The notes: generated by a model not told the origin, from the sequence alone. DNA of 64,000 bases from Pyricularia pennisetigena (GCF_004337985.1 NC_043742.1:8163136-8227135), one strand, 5' to 3'; positions 1 through 12,192 are shown, counted from the first letter of the stretch. Made by a program: numbers and translations.

Positions 1-2200
1 ATAAATATCTCGATGGATCTTTCACTTTTGGACTTGCTTCTTTCTAATGTTAATTCTCCATTTTCCAACAAAGCAATGTACCGAAAAACACCTTATTTTT
101 GCCATTAAAACGTTAAAACTGGCGAATCAATTGCAAAAGCCTCCCGAAAATGAGGTATACTTAAAAACACCCTTCGTCACCGTTTTCAAGGTTTTCAACC
201 TTATAAAAAAGCATAAAACCCTTATAAAAACTTTTTACGGAATAGGAGAAACATTTAACTAATTAGGTATTTGCTAAAACGATTTTGGGGTTTCCGCAAA
301 CGCATTAAAAATTACGGTTTTTTACCAAACGAATTTTTCAGACCGCCGGAAAAATAAAAGGACTTGGAAAACGTTGGATAACCCGGTTTTTGGTTCATTA
401 TCCAGTCCTTAAAACCTAAAAACCCCGTCGAATAAAAAACCCCGGGTTTATAGGGTTATTACGGAGTAATTAAGTTTAAATAGTTTTATATTATTAATTA
501 CGTTATTAATAATATTAAACCGAAAATCGGTGGAATATTGACGAAACCGGAATAATAAAAGGTAAGAGATTAAACGGCCTGGTATTAAAATTTAACGGGA
601 TCCGGCCGTTACAACGGAAAAAGCCCGAAACGCGGGGTTGGACGACTATATTCGAATATATATCGGCTACGGGCGTTATCTTCCCTCCCTTCGTTATATT
701 TAAAAAAAAACGTATAATAATAATGGTTTCCAACGGATTTAAACCCTTTCAATAATTGGTAATTTTATGCGACCGAAAACGGGTGGAAAAATAACGAAAC
801 GTGTTAATTATATGCGTTATTTAGCATGTAATGGGTCCACTTTTATTTGTATATAAGCCACAATCAATAGTGCCGAAGTGGGGCTGTCGGGGTTATCGGA
901 TTATCGGTTATATTTTTTGTATATTATAAAAGTTGTCATTTAAAGTGTTAGCGAATGGGGTTCACCTTATACCGGGTTCACACCCACCCTGCACTTACGA
1001 GTTAATTACCCTGTATCGGGTGAAAATTTCACCAAGTAAATAAACTCGTGCGAACCCAAAAATGGTTTATATGGAAATAAGGGTGTTTTTTTAACAAGGT
1101 ATACAAAATAGTTCTTTCGGAAAATCGTGTGCGGCACCGGAACGTTTTACGGGGTGCGGACCCCCATTTCGATGTCGGAAAATATATAAGGGAGACAAAG
1201 CAAAGTTTCCCCCGCCAATGAATTTAAGCTATTAATCCCAAAATTAGTAAACCATTTTAGTGAATAATTTAGTGCATTTAAGCCCTGTAATTACAGGCCT
1301 TATAGCGCAACTAGCACCACGCGGCAGTTAGGCTAATGCTTAAACCCCTGTTAGCAACCCATATTGTTAACAAAACGGTTATCGAATAGTTAAAAAGATT
1401 GTTTGTTCCATATACCCAGTTTGTAACCCCTAAAAAGTGGTTATTAATTTTCGACGGGTATAAATTACATTTTACGGACGAATTTATGCTTTTCTAGCTC
1501 CCAAATAATATCTTACCCCTATATTTACCCCTTTTATTCGTTACACGTTTTCCAACCATTGGATTTATTGGTTTTTGGGCCGTTGAAAACGGTTTATCGA
1601 CGTTAATTTGGATTTGTTAGCCAATTTTGGTGTTTAACAATTGTTGGAAAACGAAATTTCCTCCTTTGCTATAAAATAACCAGATGGAAAGAATTTACAG
1701 GAAAAAATGTTTGATTTGAGTGGCGTATAACGGGCTTGTAACCGGTAAATTTAATCAAACCATTCTTAAATCCTTTTTTGTTAAAAAATAGCAGCGCCAA
1801 CGTTATTACAAATAAAAATAACGGTTTGCAAAAGGATAAAATACCAGAAAACCCAGCCCAAAAAATTAACGACCCGTATTTATTTATTTAAAAAACCCTC
1901 AAAGCGACCCGAGATATCCGATTTTAACTGCCCAAGTTTTTCAAATCCAACAAAACCAACGCTGTTTCACGTTTTTTATTTGTAAAAGTTCAAAAGAATT
2001 TCGAAACCAAAAGTATATTTCTGGCTAACGCCCAGTATAAAAATCAATTTATTGGGAACACAATTGGAGGTAATATGGTCGGCAAGAAAAAGGGTAATTC
2101 CGGATCCAAACTAGCTTCTGGTTAACAAATAGAATATTATTAGGTTGCAGGAATATAAGATAGAAAATTTGCAACTTTCAGCTGATGAAGAAGAGGTTAA
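1..2200 (+). pseudogene. Fot1/pogo (Tc1-mariner) transposase remnant, split by a solo LTR
   Basis: A decayed DDE transposase can be read in the plus direction across several frames. At about 370-480 a frame resembles the CENP-B-type helix-turn-helix (GKRWITRFLVHYP). At about 520-775 the first catalytic block survives (NRWNIDETG, then SATGVIFPPFVIFK). After the LTR at 802-1372 the reading resumes with the second block at 1434-1560 (LLIFDGYKLHFTDEF, then PNNI), where Fot1 proteins have DGHxSH. Several stop codons and frame changes interrupt it, with C-to-T/G-to-A decay typical of RIP. It cannot encode an active enzyme. No terminal inverted repeats were recognised; the left end may lie outside the window, and the right limit is approximate. 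Confidence 0.75.
802..1372 (+). repeat. Solo copia LTR, 5-bp TSD
   Basis: This 571-bp sequence starts TGTTAATTATATGCG and ends ATATTGTTAACA, with the TG...CA ends of an LTR. It matches the LTRs at 33008-33566, 40799-41364, 47935-48448 and 57073-57630. It is flanked by perfect 5-bp repeats AAACG (797-801 and 1373-1377), so it is a solo LTR left by recombination rather than one end of a longer copy. It lies inside the Fot1-like transposase and is therefore younger than that element. A TATATAAGCC box near its start marks the likely retrotransposon promoter. Confidence 0.9.
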
Positions 2201-3425
2201 TAAACCGGAACAGCCTGGAAACGATTGTATTTTTGTGCGTTGATAGTTTTATATTTAAACTAGTTTATAAAACTAGGCATTTCGTTGTTAGATTCCTATG
2301 TGTGGCCAACAGGGGGCGGGGGGTGGCCATCAGGGGGTACCCAACGTTAAATAGAACTTATACCAGTAAATAGCCAATTCTTGGTTTTCCATACGTACAA
2401 AATTTGGTCTTTATTATTCGTTAAAATGTTCAAAAAGTTTAATTATAAGCTTAGGGTGACCACTTCCGGGTCATGACCACTTGTGGGTTACCCACTGTAG
2501 TCTAGAGGCCAACTGCGCACAATCAGGCTGCAACAAGCCTTGGCAGTTGAGCCCAAAACAGGAGCATGGATGAGAGGAACGTGGCCCGTACCGAAGATTT
2601 AGTCTCTAATTGACATATCTATTGTACAAAAAACTCACCAGTAGGTATTGCAAAATTGACGAGGAGCTTGAAAAGAGTCTCCAAAAACCCTGTTTTTACG
2701 ATTACGCAGCTCGGAATTGGAGTTTTCACGCTCGATAAGGTAGAACAAAGGAAGCGCTGCAATTTTCTCACAAGCAGGGCCAAATTGAAACAGCAGCTCA
2801 AACCCAACTGGCAGGTAACACAAGATACAAATATAAAGGATATAGTGGAAGGTATTTGGATGGACAGGATTACACCTACCATTATATTTTGGGCTAGTCT
2901 GGTTTACAACGCACCGCTACAGGTTTAAGTTTTTTTTTCAGCGAATTTACTGATCACGATTAATTATACTTGAGTACAATTGACTTCAAACTAATTGCAC
3001 CCTAAACAAATGGGTAAATATTGGTATTCCGGATTGGGAGTCGCAGAGGGCAATGGAAGCGTGTGACAACAGTCGGTCTAAACAAAACTGTACTTGCCCA
3101 CATTACGCTATTGCTTACTGAATCTCATTTCATATCTCTTTGTTCACATATAGGTCTTTTATCAGAAACAGAAGCCATTATCATCGGCTGGATGCCATGG
3201 GAAGGCTGGAATAAACGCCAAGCATAAGGCGCGCATAGAGATAGATGATAAAAGCAGTTCACATGGACCAAATGCATCATGAATATCCAGTCAATGAGGG
3301 GAAAACCGTCATTTATTGCCATTGAAAGATCCGTCAACAAGAGATACAGGTCGCCGAGCCCTCCTTCACCCCTTGTTGATTTATTGTTATGTGTCAATAT
3401 GTACCCTCCCTGAACCTTTCCGTCT
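2201..3425. other. Transition from repeat to gene island, no confident gene
   Basis: Base composition changes here from TA-rich decayed repeat to normal. Short open frames exist on both strands at 2619-2928, but they overlap each other, lack known motifs and partly depend on non-ATG starts. The stretch just left of 3425 is probably the 3' region of the leftward secreted-protein gene. Confidence 0.5.
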
Positions 3426-3638
3426 TTAACGGTGCCCATTGTTCGATGTGCATCTGTCATCCTTGACCTCTTTGCCCTTGACGATACACTTCCCGCCTCG
3501 ACAGGTGCCAGTGGCACTGGCGCATGAAAGGCCGTCAGGTGGCTGGCGGGCCTCGAGGACGGCCGAGTTGTCGCTGGTTGCTGGTGCGGCCATGACGGCG
3601 GCAGCGAAGAAGCTGATGAGGATCGAGGTGAACTTCAT
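3426..3638 (-). CDS. Small secreted cysteine-rich protein
   Basis: This 70-residue protein starts at the ATG at 3638; the longer upstream frame lacks a signal sequence at its start. Residues 1 to about 18 form a signal peptide (MKFTSILISFFAAAVMAAP). A short acidic propeptide ends near EAR (29-31), which resembles Kex2-type processing seen in fungal secreted peptides. The mature part has four cysteines (39, 46, 51, 63) in a GTCRGGKC context, enough for two disulfides. I do not recognise the family. It could be an antimicrobial-type or effector-like peptide, but that is inference from size and secretion only. The C-terminus may continue through an unrecognised intron. The promoter carries a 143-bp tandem duplication. 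Confidence 0.65.
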   Translation of the reverse strand: MKFTSILISFFAAAVMAAPATSDNSAVLEARQPPDGLSCASATGTCRGGKCIVKGKEVKDDRCTSNNGHR

Positions 3639-3757
3639 TGTGGTCGAGGTATTGTTTTGTTTGATATTCGTGATGCGATATGGTAAAAATGAGGACAAAA
3701 GTTTTGAGGACTTGCGGGTTGTACCAGCCAATAAGTAAGTGCAGAAGAGAAAGAAGA

Positions 3758-4043
3758 TTTGGTTGATTGTTCATGTGCTAGTGGTTTTGTCGGAAGCCTA
3801 GGAGACTGGAGATTTTTATATAGATAGTGTCGAACCTGCGTTGGAAAATGACGATTCAGAAATCGTATTAAGATTTGACTATTTTTGATCATGTTTCAGG
3901 TTTGGTTGATTGTCCATGTAGTAGTGGTTTTGTCGGAAGCCTTGGCGACTCGAAATTCTTATGTAGGCAGTGTCGAACCTGCGTTGTAAGATAACGATTC
4001 GTAGATCATGTCAAGTTTTGACTATTTTTGATCCTGTTTCGGA
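3758..4043. repeat. 143-bp tandem duplication in the promoter of the secreted-protein gene
   Basis: Two adjacent units, 3758-3900 and 3901-4043, share long identical blocks (for example GTGGTTTTGTCGGAAGCC and GTGTCGAACCTGCGTTG). Each begins TTTGGTTGATTG. The array lies 120-405 bp upstream of the start codon at 3638, so it probably duplicates promoter sequence. Confidence 0.85.
3814..3822 (-). promoter_or_regulatory. Probable TATA box of the secreted-protein gene
   Basis: TATATAAAA on the minus strand, about 180 bp upstream of the start codon at 3638 and inside the proximal 143-bp unit. The matching site in the distal unit has lost the motif (CTACATAAG), so only the proximal copy would work as a TATA element. 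Confidence 0.5.
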
Positions 4044-4441
4044 TTTGGTTTGAAGCCAAAAATAAAAAAAGAAAGTTGCAACAAAAGTTGGATTTGGCAA
4101 ACTTCTTTCTTTTGTTACCAAAGAAAAACTTGTTCACGTTACATTACCGAGTCGAGGTGGGTAAAAACATTTCAAAAGCATACACACGAATTGAAGTAGT
4201 GTCCCCTGCATGAGAGGGCCAGTAAAGAAGTCTGAACATGTACATCAATCAACAACCCGCCTCCTCCCTTTTTACCACGTCACAGCCACCCATCAAAACA
4301 AAGAAACTCACGAATCAGCCCTTAAAGCCGTCCACGAGATCATAGCAGCCAGGTCTCACCGCTGCAGAAGAAAAAAAAACGAACAAAAAAAATCCTTCAC
4401 ATCGCCCTTTCCCGTTCTTCAACCCCCCCAAAACCCCGTTC
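4044..4441. other. Intergenic, no gene seen
   Basis: About 400 bp between the duplicated promoter and the xylanase stop codon. It probably holds the xylanase 3' untranslated region. No coding or structural signal was recognised. Confidence 0.5.
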
Positions 4442-5509
<1,068 letters not shown>

Positions 5510-6073
5510 TCACCAATCTTGGAGATCCAGTTCCCGGCATTGCAAATTGATCTCGCACCCTTTACCCAAACTGTGCGGCGCCACCGAAAAGTTCTTCTTG
5601 CCTTGGAAGATGTTTGAACCGCACCCTCGTCAGGGTCGACTGATTGGAGATTCGACCATGGTTGGTGACGGAAGCCGGCGAATGGTGGTGGTAACAAAGT
5701 CTTGGAACTTCTTGGCCTTTGTCTTGGCTCCGTTGTTTCACTTCCCAAAGGAGGATGCAATAATTCACAATAGTGTTATCACCACGGCCCACTGAGCTAT
5801 ATGCAATATATATCCGCTTGGGAATGGGATTTGTTTGTCGCATGAATAGTTGGTTAAGCACAAGATGATGGAACTCCTTTTTTTTTCCTTGCTTCCGGCT
5901 CCTCGTTTGTCGTATCCTGCTGCCAAGGACGTGGGGAAAAAGGAGAAAAGGAATGCGGGCGGTTATACTGCGGTGCAGTTAGACGAGGCTTGCACGGGAC
6001 TTGATATGTGCCAAGAGTCGCCAACACGGCAGAAGCCCCCCGCATTACCACTTTAACGTGCCGTGTCTTTGCA

Positions 6074-6080
6074 TTTAGCC
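6074..6080 (-). promoter_or_regulatory. Possible XlnR/Xyr1 site GGCTAAA
   Basis: GGCTAAA on the minus strand about 800 bp upstream of the xylanase ATG. It equals the consensus for the xylanolytic activator XlnR/Xyr1. The motif is short and can occur by chance; the gene it precedes is what makes it worth noting. Confidence 0.35.
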
Positions 6081-6331
6081 GCCAAAGGAGAAAAACAAAA
6101 TCAGGGGGGCCGAACATGGGGTCCGCGCAGGTCCCGAACCAAAAGTTTGGTCCAATCATGCAAAGGGTCCCGCGGCTGAAGGGCAATAACTGCATAACCT
6201 CCGGGGTAAGTGGTATTGGTGACGATTAACAAGATCCACAGGCCCGAAAGGTACCCTCCTCTATAGCGAAGTGCCGATCCGCTAATCACATATGGTCGCT
6301 TTTCTGACGTAAGCATTCCATTATGATTTTA

Positions 6332-6338
6332 GGCTAAA
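6332..6338 (+). promoter_or_regulatory. Possible second XlnR/Xyr1 site GGCTAAA
   Basis: A second GGCTAAA, in the opposite orientation, about 1.06 kb upstream of the xylanase ATG. Two copies in one intergenic region modestly raise the chance that the motif is functional. Confidence 0.3.
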
Positions 6339-7602
6339 GCCCAGTGCCTACCAAAGATTTGATTTGGGGCGACCCCGGCCTGTGCCTGAACTCTTGAGGC
6401 CCAACTAAACTACTTGGTCGAATGACTCGAATAGCCTATATCAGGACCCGCGGCAAGCTCCCCCGGATATCATTGCCGTGGTTGATGAGAAAATGGCTGT
6501 GGCGCCATGCAAGATGGCGAGCAAAGTCCCGCGATATTACCACGGCAACCCACATCACTTGGCCAAAATGGGGTCAGATACTATCGGCTCACGTGTTTTG
6601 TGGCGATCATGCTTGCATCAAAGCAACACATGATTTAGGAAAAATATATATAAAAGTGACATGGCACTGGTCATGAAGTTTTTCGTTTCCCGGAACGGCG
6701 GCTGGCAAAATCTTGGTTCGGTCGCCGAAATGGATGTTGTTTTGTGTCGGTCAGGGATCGTGTCCGGTAAAATGATGGAAGGGTCCAAGAATAGAGCACG
6801 ATGCGAGCTTGCAAGCGCCGGGAGATTGTCGTACGAAGCAGTTCTTTATGCCGATCAGCCTTCCTCAGAACCACTGCTCCCGGAAGCAGCTGATGGGAAA
6901 GATTGGGGGAAACAAAATAGGTCCATGAGCATAGAAGACGCCTGGATATAACAATGAAATGGCGGCTATGGTCCCTCAGGCTTTAGATGTCATGTGAGCC
7001 CTGGCAGCCAAATCGACATGAGTTGTGATAAGGAATAGAGAAAGTGGTTAATTAGTGAAGAGAAGGGGATGACGAGTAGTGATTCCCCTTGTTTCAGCTT
7101 GACGGTTCTCGCACGGTTGTGTGGCAAGATAACAGCTATTCACTTCTCATGTTAGCAGATCGACAATGGTTCCCGAGGGATACTGCAGCGAGAAAACGTC
7201 AGGACTGGACCGTCCTGAAAGAGTTGCACCCACCCGGCTGTCCATATCGTAGTGAATGGGTACCGTACGGTCAGCCACCTGCGTCACGCAATCTAGCTGA
7301 AGAGCGTACTTTGGCAGGCAATATATCATACCTCGATAGCTAACTCAGCCGAGCGGCAGAGGGTGGGCTGTGCTTGCGATATTCGCGCTGGATGCCCGTA
7401 AAGAGCTACCATGCCTTGTTCCATGTGACCGGTAAGTTGAAGCTAGCCAAAGGCTCAGACTTGAGCGAGTACGACATTGCCACCGCCGAACCCAGCCATC
7501 TCTTGGCGCGGTGGCCCTGCCAAGCTCCGAAGATGCCCGCCATCCAAGTCGAATCACTTTTTTTTTCCCTGTTTGTTCTGCTTTTCGACCCTATATATGG
7601 CA

Positions 7603-7956
7603 TCAGCTGGTCATGGTAAGCCCAGTTAGAGGAGTTCCAGTCGCGGTCGACGAGCTGATTGGGTCATAATCATGAGTCTGATTGTAATAAGCCGTCAGGT
7701 TCCCGTTGTTTGTTATCGTCAACTCCTGAGTCGACGAGGCCGGCCTGCTGGGGGGGAGACAGGCGGGATTTGCGGTCCCGTCCGGGTGTTGGACGGGCTT
7801 GGCAGAACTGTTGGGAACAAACTTGAAAGTGAAATTGTTCCCTTTTTCGTTTTGGCTGTAAAGCCAATCTCCATCATCATAGGAAATGAGTGCAACTGGT
7901 GGTCGAACAAAGACAGTCAAGAAAACCCCCATGTTGTTGATGACTACTGGAGCAGC
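7603..7956 (-). CDS. Hypothetical protein, probable 3' exon only
   Basis: An open frame of about 118 codons ends at 7603, with a stop just upstream at 7957-7959. The sequence looks protein-like: hydrophobic start (PVVINNMGVFLTVFV), an ISYDDGDW segment, several N-x-S/T sites (NFT, NSS, NLT, NQT) and a Ser/Thr/Pro-rich tail. This suits an extracytoplasmic domain. No family is recognised. A CTCCAG sequence near 7948-7953 could be a 3' splice site, in which case this is a terminal exon. An upstream exon would have to fit between here and the permease stop at 8232, and none is convincing. It may be a gene relic. Confidence 0.3.
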   Translation of the reverse strand, partial: AAPVVINNMGVFLTVFVRPPVALISYDDGDWLYSQNEKGNNFTFKFVPNSSAKPVQHPDGTANPACLPPSRPASSTQELTITNNGNLTAYYNQTHDYDPISSSTATGTPLTGLTMTS

Positions 7957-8231
7957 TCAGCCATTTATCTTGCCAAATCGACTTTCTCAGCTCTTGCATT
8001 ACCCGGATCACGTATTTCTACATACACACGAGGTGACAGTGATTACGACTCTTACGAGCTAGGCTCCAACATGGTGATGACGCAGTGGCCGTTGCTGTGA
8101 TCCGGGTGAAGAGTGAATTTCTGATGCACACTGGCGCGATTGGAACTTACAGATTCTTAGATTATTAGGGCACATATATACTGCTCTCATCGTGGACATA
8201 AGGGAAAAAAAGTAGACTCTCGTCTGCAAAC

Positions 8232-10024
8232 CTAAGCCAGACTCTTCTCGGCCGTAGTATCCTGCAAACCAGCCTTCCTAGCCGAGCCATGAGTCGACGC
8301 AACCTCGGCCCCTTCGATAACATCGCCCGAGACATCAGCAGACCGGTTCTCTTGGCGCTCCTCCTCCCGCACGTAGTCCCTAGGTTCGCACCACCCGTCC
8401 TCGACGAGCGCGGGCGGGAAGAACCTGCACAGAACCCAAAACACCCCGCCGGAGATGAACAGGCCGACCCAGTAGGCGAAGTAGTAGAAGCGCGTGATGC
8501 CCACCGGGGCGGGCACGCCCATGTTGTTGAGGAAGCCGTAGAAGTTGGGGATGATGCCGACGACGTACGCAATGTATGCGCGGACGTTCCAGCCGTGCGT
8601 GTAGTAGTAGACGCCCTTTTCCGACGGCGTGAAGGCGTCGGGGATGGCGATGCGGCCGCGGCCGATCAGGTAGTAGTTGACCAGGAGGATGCCGGTGATG
8701 GTGGCGAGGAAGACCTGATACGAGGCCAGGAACGAGACGAAGATGCTAGCGGAGCCCTAAAAAAAAAATATGAGACAGCTCCGAGTTAGAAGTGTTTTGT
8801 TGTTTTGTTGTGGAAAGAATGACCAAAGGGGTGGAGGGAGAACCGAGGCTGCGAATAGTTGCTTACCAAGAGATACCACGGGCAAATGGCAAAAGAAATG
8901 ACGGCACAGATGAAGAAACCCCTCCGGACGGTGACATATTTGGGAAAAAGAGCGGCGATATCGTTGCCGGCCGGCAGAGAATTCTCAAAGATGCTGCTAA
9001 AGATGCAGCTGTAGGCGAACATGGCGGCGAGGAAAAAACAGCCCGCACGGTTGGCGGCCGTGTACTCTGCCGTCTGGAGCATGTCGAGCAGCGTAATGGG
9101 GTTCCAGACGAGCTCCCCAAAGATGCGCTGGCTGGATGCGCACACGAGGTTGCCCGCGATGGCGACGACCAAGTTGGACATGGGGAAGCCAAACAGGTTC
9201 CCGAGCAGCACGTCGTTCTTCTTCTGGGCGTAGCGCTGAAAGTCGGAGGCGTTGGAGGCAAAGGTTGCGCAGTTGGCGGCCCCGAGGAGGAAGAAGCGCA
9301 CGACCAGCCAGGTGTGCGTGGACCCCGTCGCGGCGGCCGGCTGGGAGACGATCGAGCCGAGCCCGCCGGCCTTGGTCGCCGTCCAGGCCACCATTGCCAC
9401 GGCCGAGACGGCAAAGACGCCCAGTTTGATGTAGACGAGGACCCGCAGCTTTGGGATGGGTATGACGAGGAAGAAGCTGGTGATGAGCCAAAAGATGGCA
9501 AAGCCAATCATGCCGGCCGACGTCAAAGCAGAGCCGCTGCCCATGGTGTTGGGGAGGTCGGCTATCCGGGGAGTCAAGGCATGAAGCATGACGTAGATGC
9601 ACTGCCCGCCCTGCACCATGTTGACTCCGTTCCACACCACGGCCGAGACGGCGCGGTTGAAGGTCGGCCACCATGCGCCGTAGACGCCAAAGGCCGTGCG
9701 GCAGACGACGGGGAAGCCAATGTGGTACGTGGCTCCCGGGCGGCCGTTGAGGGCCATGATGATGGATATGAGCATCTGGCCACCCAGGGCGCAGGCCACC
9801 GACTCCCACATGCTGAGGCCCAGGGCCTGGCCGGCCGACGCGCCATACCAGTTGGAAACGGTGGCGACGGCGCTGAACCAAAAGGTAAAGTAGGTCCGGT
9901 GCGTCCATGTGCGGTCGGCCAATTTCAGGGGCCGCAGGTCGTCATTGTCGAGAGTGAGCTTCTTGCCCTTGATCTCTTGGGCGCCGGCCGCACCGAGGGA
10001 GATGGACTTGCCAAAGACCCGCAT
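8232..10024 (-). CDS. NCS1-family (Fur-type) nucleobase/vitamin permease
   Basis: Exons 10024-8867 and 8756-8232, with a 110-bp GT-AG intron, give 560 residues, normal for fungal NCS1 carriers with 12 membrane segments. Family signatures are clear: SNWYGASAG (57-65), the GRPGATYHIGFPVVCRTAFG loop (94-113), and FASNASDFQRYA in the TM8 region. The hydrophilic C-terminus is rich in Glu, Asp and Ser, as in carriers controlled by endocytosis. NCS1 proteins import uracil, allantoin, uridine, purines, thiamine or pyridoxine with protons or sodium at the plasma membrane; the substrate here is unknown. In TM3 the usual W-x-G-x-Q substrate motif reads W131-N-G-V-N135, so the binding-site Gln is Asn. 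An in-frame ATG at 10105 would add 27 residues. It is divergent to the dioxygenase. Confidence 0.9.
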
Positions 10025-10884
10025 GTCGAATGCCTGGGAGGATGCGAGCGTCGTTTGCACGGTGAAATGGTCCAGAATAACTCGAGAACAAGTGGACATG
10101 ACCATGGTGGTCGAGGTGGAGCGTTGGATGACATTGTCTTTATAACTACCAATTATCTATCGATTGATGCTCCGTATTCATGACAGGGTTCTTTTTTTTT
10201 TTTTTTTTTTTTTTTGCTCCTGGTGTCTCTCCCCGTTATCAGCGCGGCCAAGGGGCAATTTCAACGTAGCATCCTGCTGGGCGCAGCTTGAGCGGAATTT
10301 CTGGCCGGTCGGGATCCATTATGGCGCCTCGTTGGGCAGCCCCAATAAAGCAATGGCCTACCAAACGATACGATATCATGTTTTGCAGCTCCGATGGACG
10401 CCGGCGCCGAAAAATGCCCAAAATCCAACAGGAACGCTGTGGCTGTTTGTCATCCTATCTCGTGATAAGCCCCCCCGCAAACACCAGGGAGGCCCCTGAT
10501 TTGTACGCCCAAACTCGACCGTTGACTGGGCACTTACGGGGTCCATTGTCTCCGCACTTGAAAACCAGCCGCAGATAAGAGATACCCAGATACTACTACA
10601 GTACAGTAGTCTAGTCTACAGTAGACTAAGCTTGATTACGCGCCCCATCCTGAGCCGCCGACAAAAATCACGTTGATTTTCCATCCGGTCTCCGCATCTA
10701 GTCTAGTGCCACAACGACGACCGAGTGTGGGTTTTATTTGCCTTTCCCCACGAAAAGTGCGATGCAAACACTTGCAAGTGTAGATTTTGGCGAACCAAGA
10801 GATTTCAAGCCCATCGCTCAACTTGGTCAAAGTAGAGACAAACTTGTCAGATATCAATTCTTCATTCGTAATTGGCAGGTCAAC
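10025..10884. promoter_or_regulatory. Divergent promoter of permease and dioxygenase
   Basis: The 860-bp space between two outward-facing genes holds a T-run of over 20 bases near 10192 and a perfect palindrome at 10613-10627. No other coding frame with family support is present. A shared promoter suggests co-regulation, which is inference. Confidence 0.5.
10613..10627. promoter_or_regulatory. Perfect 15-bp palindrome (7-bp arms), candidate operator
   Basis: AGTCTAC-A-GTAGACT has exactly complementary 7-bp arms around one base. It follows CTACTACAGTACAGTAGTCT (10592-10611), which repeats the same CTAC/GTAG words. It sits about 260 bp upstream of the dioxygenase ATG and 590 bp upstream of the permease ATG. 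It could be a binding site for a dimeric regulator. I do not recognise a known consensus. Confidence 0.4.
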
Positions 10885-12192
10885 ATGGCCACAATGACAG
10901 AGACAGCGGCTCCGGCCCCCGATACCTACAAGTTGCAGCTCCACTCGGCCTACGGTCCAGTCTACCGGGACGTGCTCCGAACCCCGGCCAGGGACTGCAC
11001 CTTGTCGGAAGTGCCCGTGATCGACCTCACCAACATCAACGGCACAGACGAACAGCGTCGACAACTGGCCGACACCGTCCGGGAGGCCGCCGAGAACACT
11101 GGCTTCTTCTACATCAAGAACCACGGCATACCGGAGAGCGTCATCGGCGCTGCCTTTGCGCAGGCGCGGGCCTTCTTTGCCCAGCCGGTGGAGCTCAAGG
11201 AGCTCGTCTCGTGCGACAAGTCAAAACACTTTAGCGGCTGGACAAAAAGACGCGGCATCCAGATCGCGCCCACGGACAAGCCGGACAACCGCGAGGGCTT
11301 CACCTTTCGCTACGATCCCAGCCACGACCCAGAGACCAAGGACCCCGCCGCGGTCCCTGCGGATGTCGCAAAGTGGCTAAAGGTCGAGGATTTTATGTGG
11401 CAGGGCACGGCTCATCTTCCAAATTTTAAACATGACCTCGTGAAATATTGGCAAGAATGCCTCACGCTGGCAAGGTCTATGATTAAGATTTTTGCCCGGG
11501 CGCTGGACGTTGACGAGAATTACTTTGATGATGTGGTGACATATCCGGGGAGGTAAGCCTTCTTTTTATTTCTTTTTTTTTTTTTTTTAGCCTTGTTCTT
11601 CTCCTCAACCAGTACACCAACACAGAGACACAAACATACCAACACCAAAACAGCGATAGCGTCTTCAACTACTACCCCAAAAACGAGGGCTCGGACGAGG
11701 ACGTCGTCGACGTAGGACTAGGCGCCCACACGGACTTGCAGTGCTTCACGTTCCTGTGGCAGGACGACGTCGGCGGGCTGCAGGTCCTGACCAACGAGGG
11801 TCAGTGGGTCAAGGTCCCGCCTGTCAGAGGCACCTTTGTGGTCAACATTGGGGATTTCCTGCAGCGCGTGTCCAACGACCGCTTCAACTCCACCGTCCAC
11901 CGCGTCTACAACCACGCGCCCCGGGACCGCATCTCGATGCCCTTCTTCTTTGGCTTCAACCACAACGCCCAGTGTGCCGTCCTGCCGACTTGCACGAGCG
12001 AGACGAACCCCGCAAAGTACGAGCCTATTAGTTGTGGAGAGGTAAGTGGGATGCACGCTGACCATCGCTTTGAGTCCCCCTTTTTTTTTCCTGCATTGCA
12101 GCTGTTTCGACACTAACATTCATGTCAACGATTGAAAGTGGTGCCGCTTGAGATTTGAAAAGACGTTCAATGCACCGAAGGAGGATAAATAA
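10885..12192 (+). CDS. 2-oxoglutarate/Fe(II)-dependent dioxygenase (isopenicillin N synthase-like)
   Basis: Exons 10885-11552, 11654-12041 and 12139-12192, with GT-AG introns of 101 and 97 bp, give 369 residues. The start is the ATG in CAACATGG, a good fungal context, just ahead of the conserved N-domain (VPVIDLTNIN, GFFYIKNHGIP). The double-stranded beta-helix has the full iron triad, H248-x-D250 (GAHTDLQ) and H305 (STVHRV), plus R315-x-S317 for the 2-oxoglutarate carboxylate. Such enzymes hydroxylate or desaturate small molecules while converting 2-oxoglutarate and oxygen to succinate and CO2 in the cytosol. The substrate cannot be inferred. Pairing with a nucleobase-type permease recalls thymine 7-hydroxylase, also of this fold, but sequence likeness does not point specifically there. 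Confidence 0.92.

Noticed and set aside
6422..6951. Small genes at 6422-6676 and 6661-6951 (+)
   Set aside because: No motif, no plausible promoter spacing and no splice signals; composition matches the surrounding intergenic DNA.
8792..10183. Long plus-strand open frame of 463 codons opposite the permease
   Set aside because: It is the antisense of the permease coding exons. Its composition (Gly, Glu, Asp, Arg-rich) reflects GC-rich third positions, and the minus strand has clear NCS1 motifs and splice sites.
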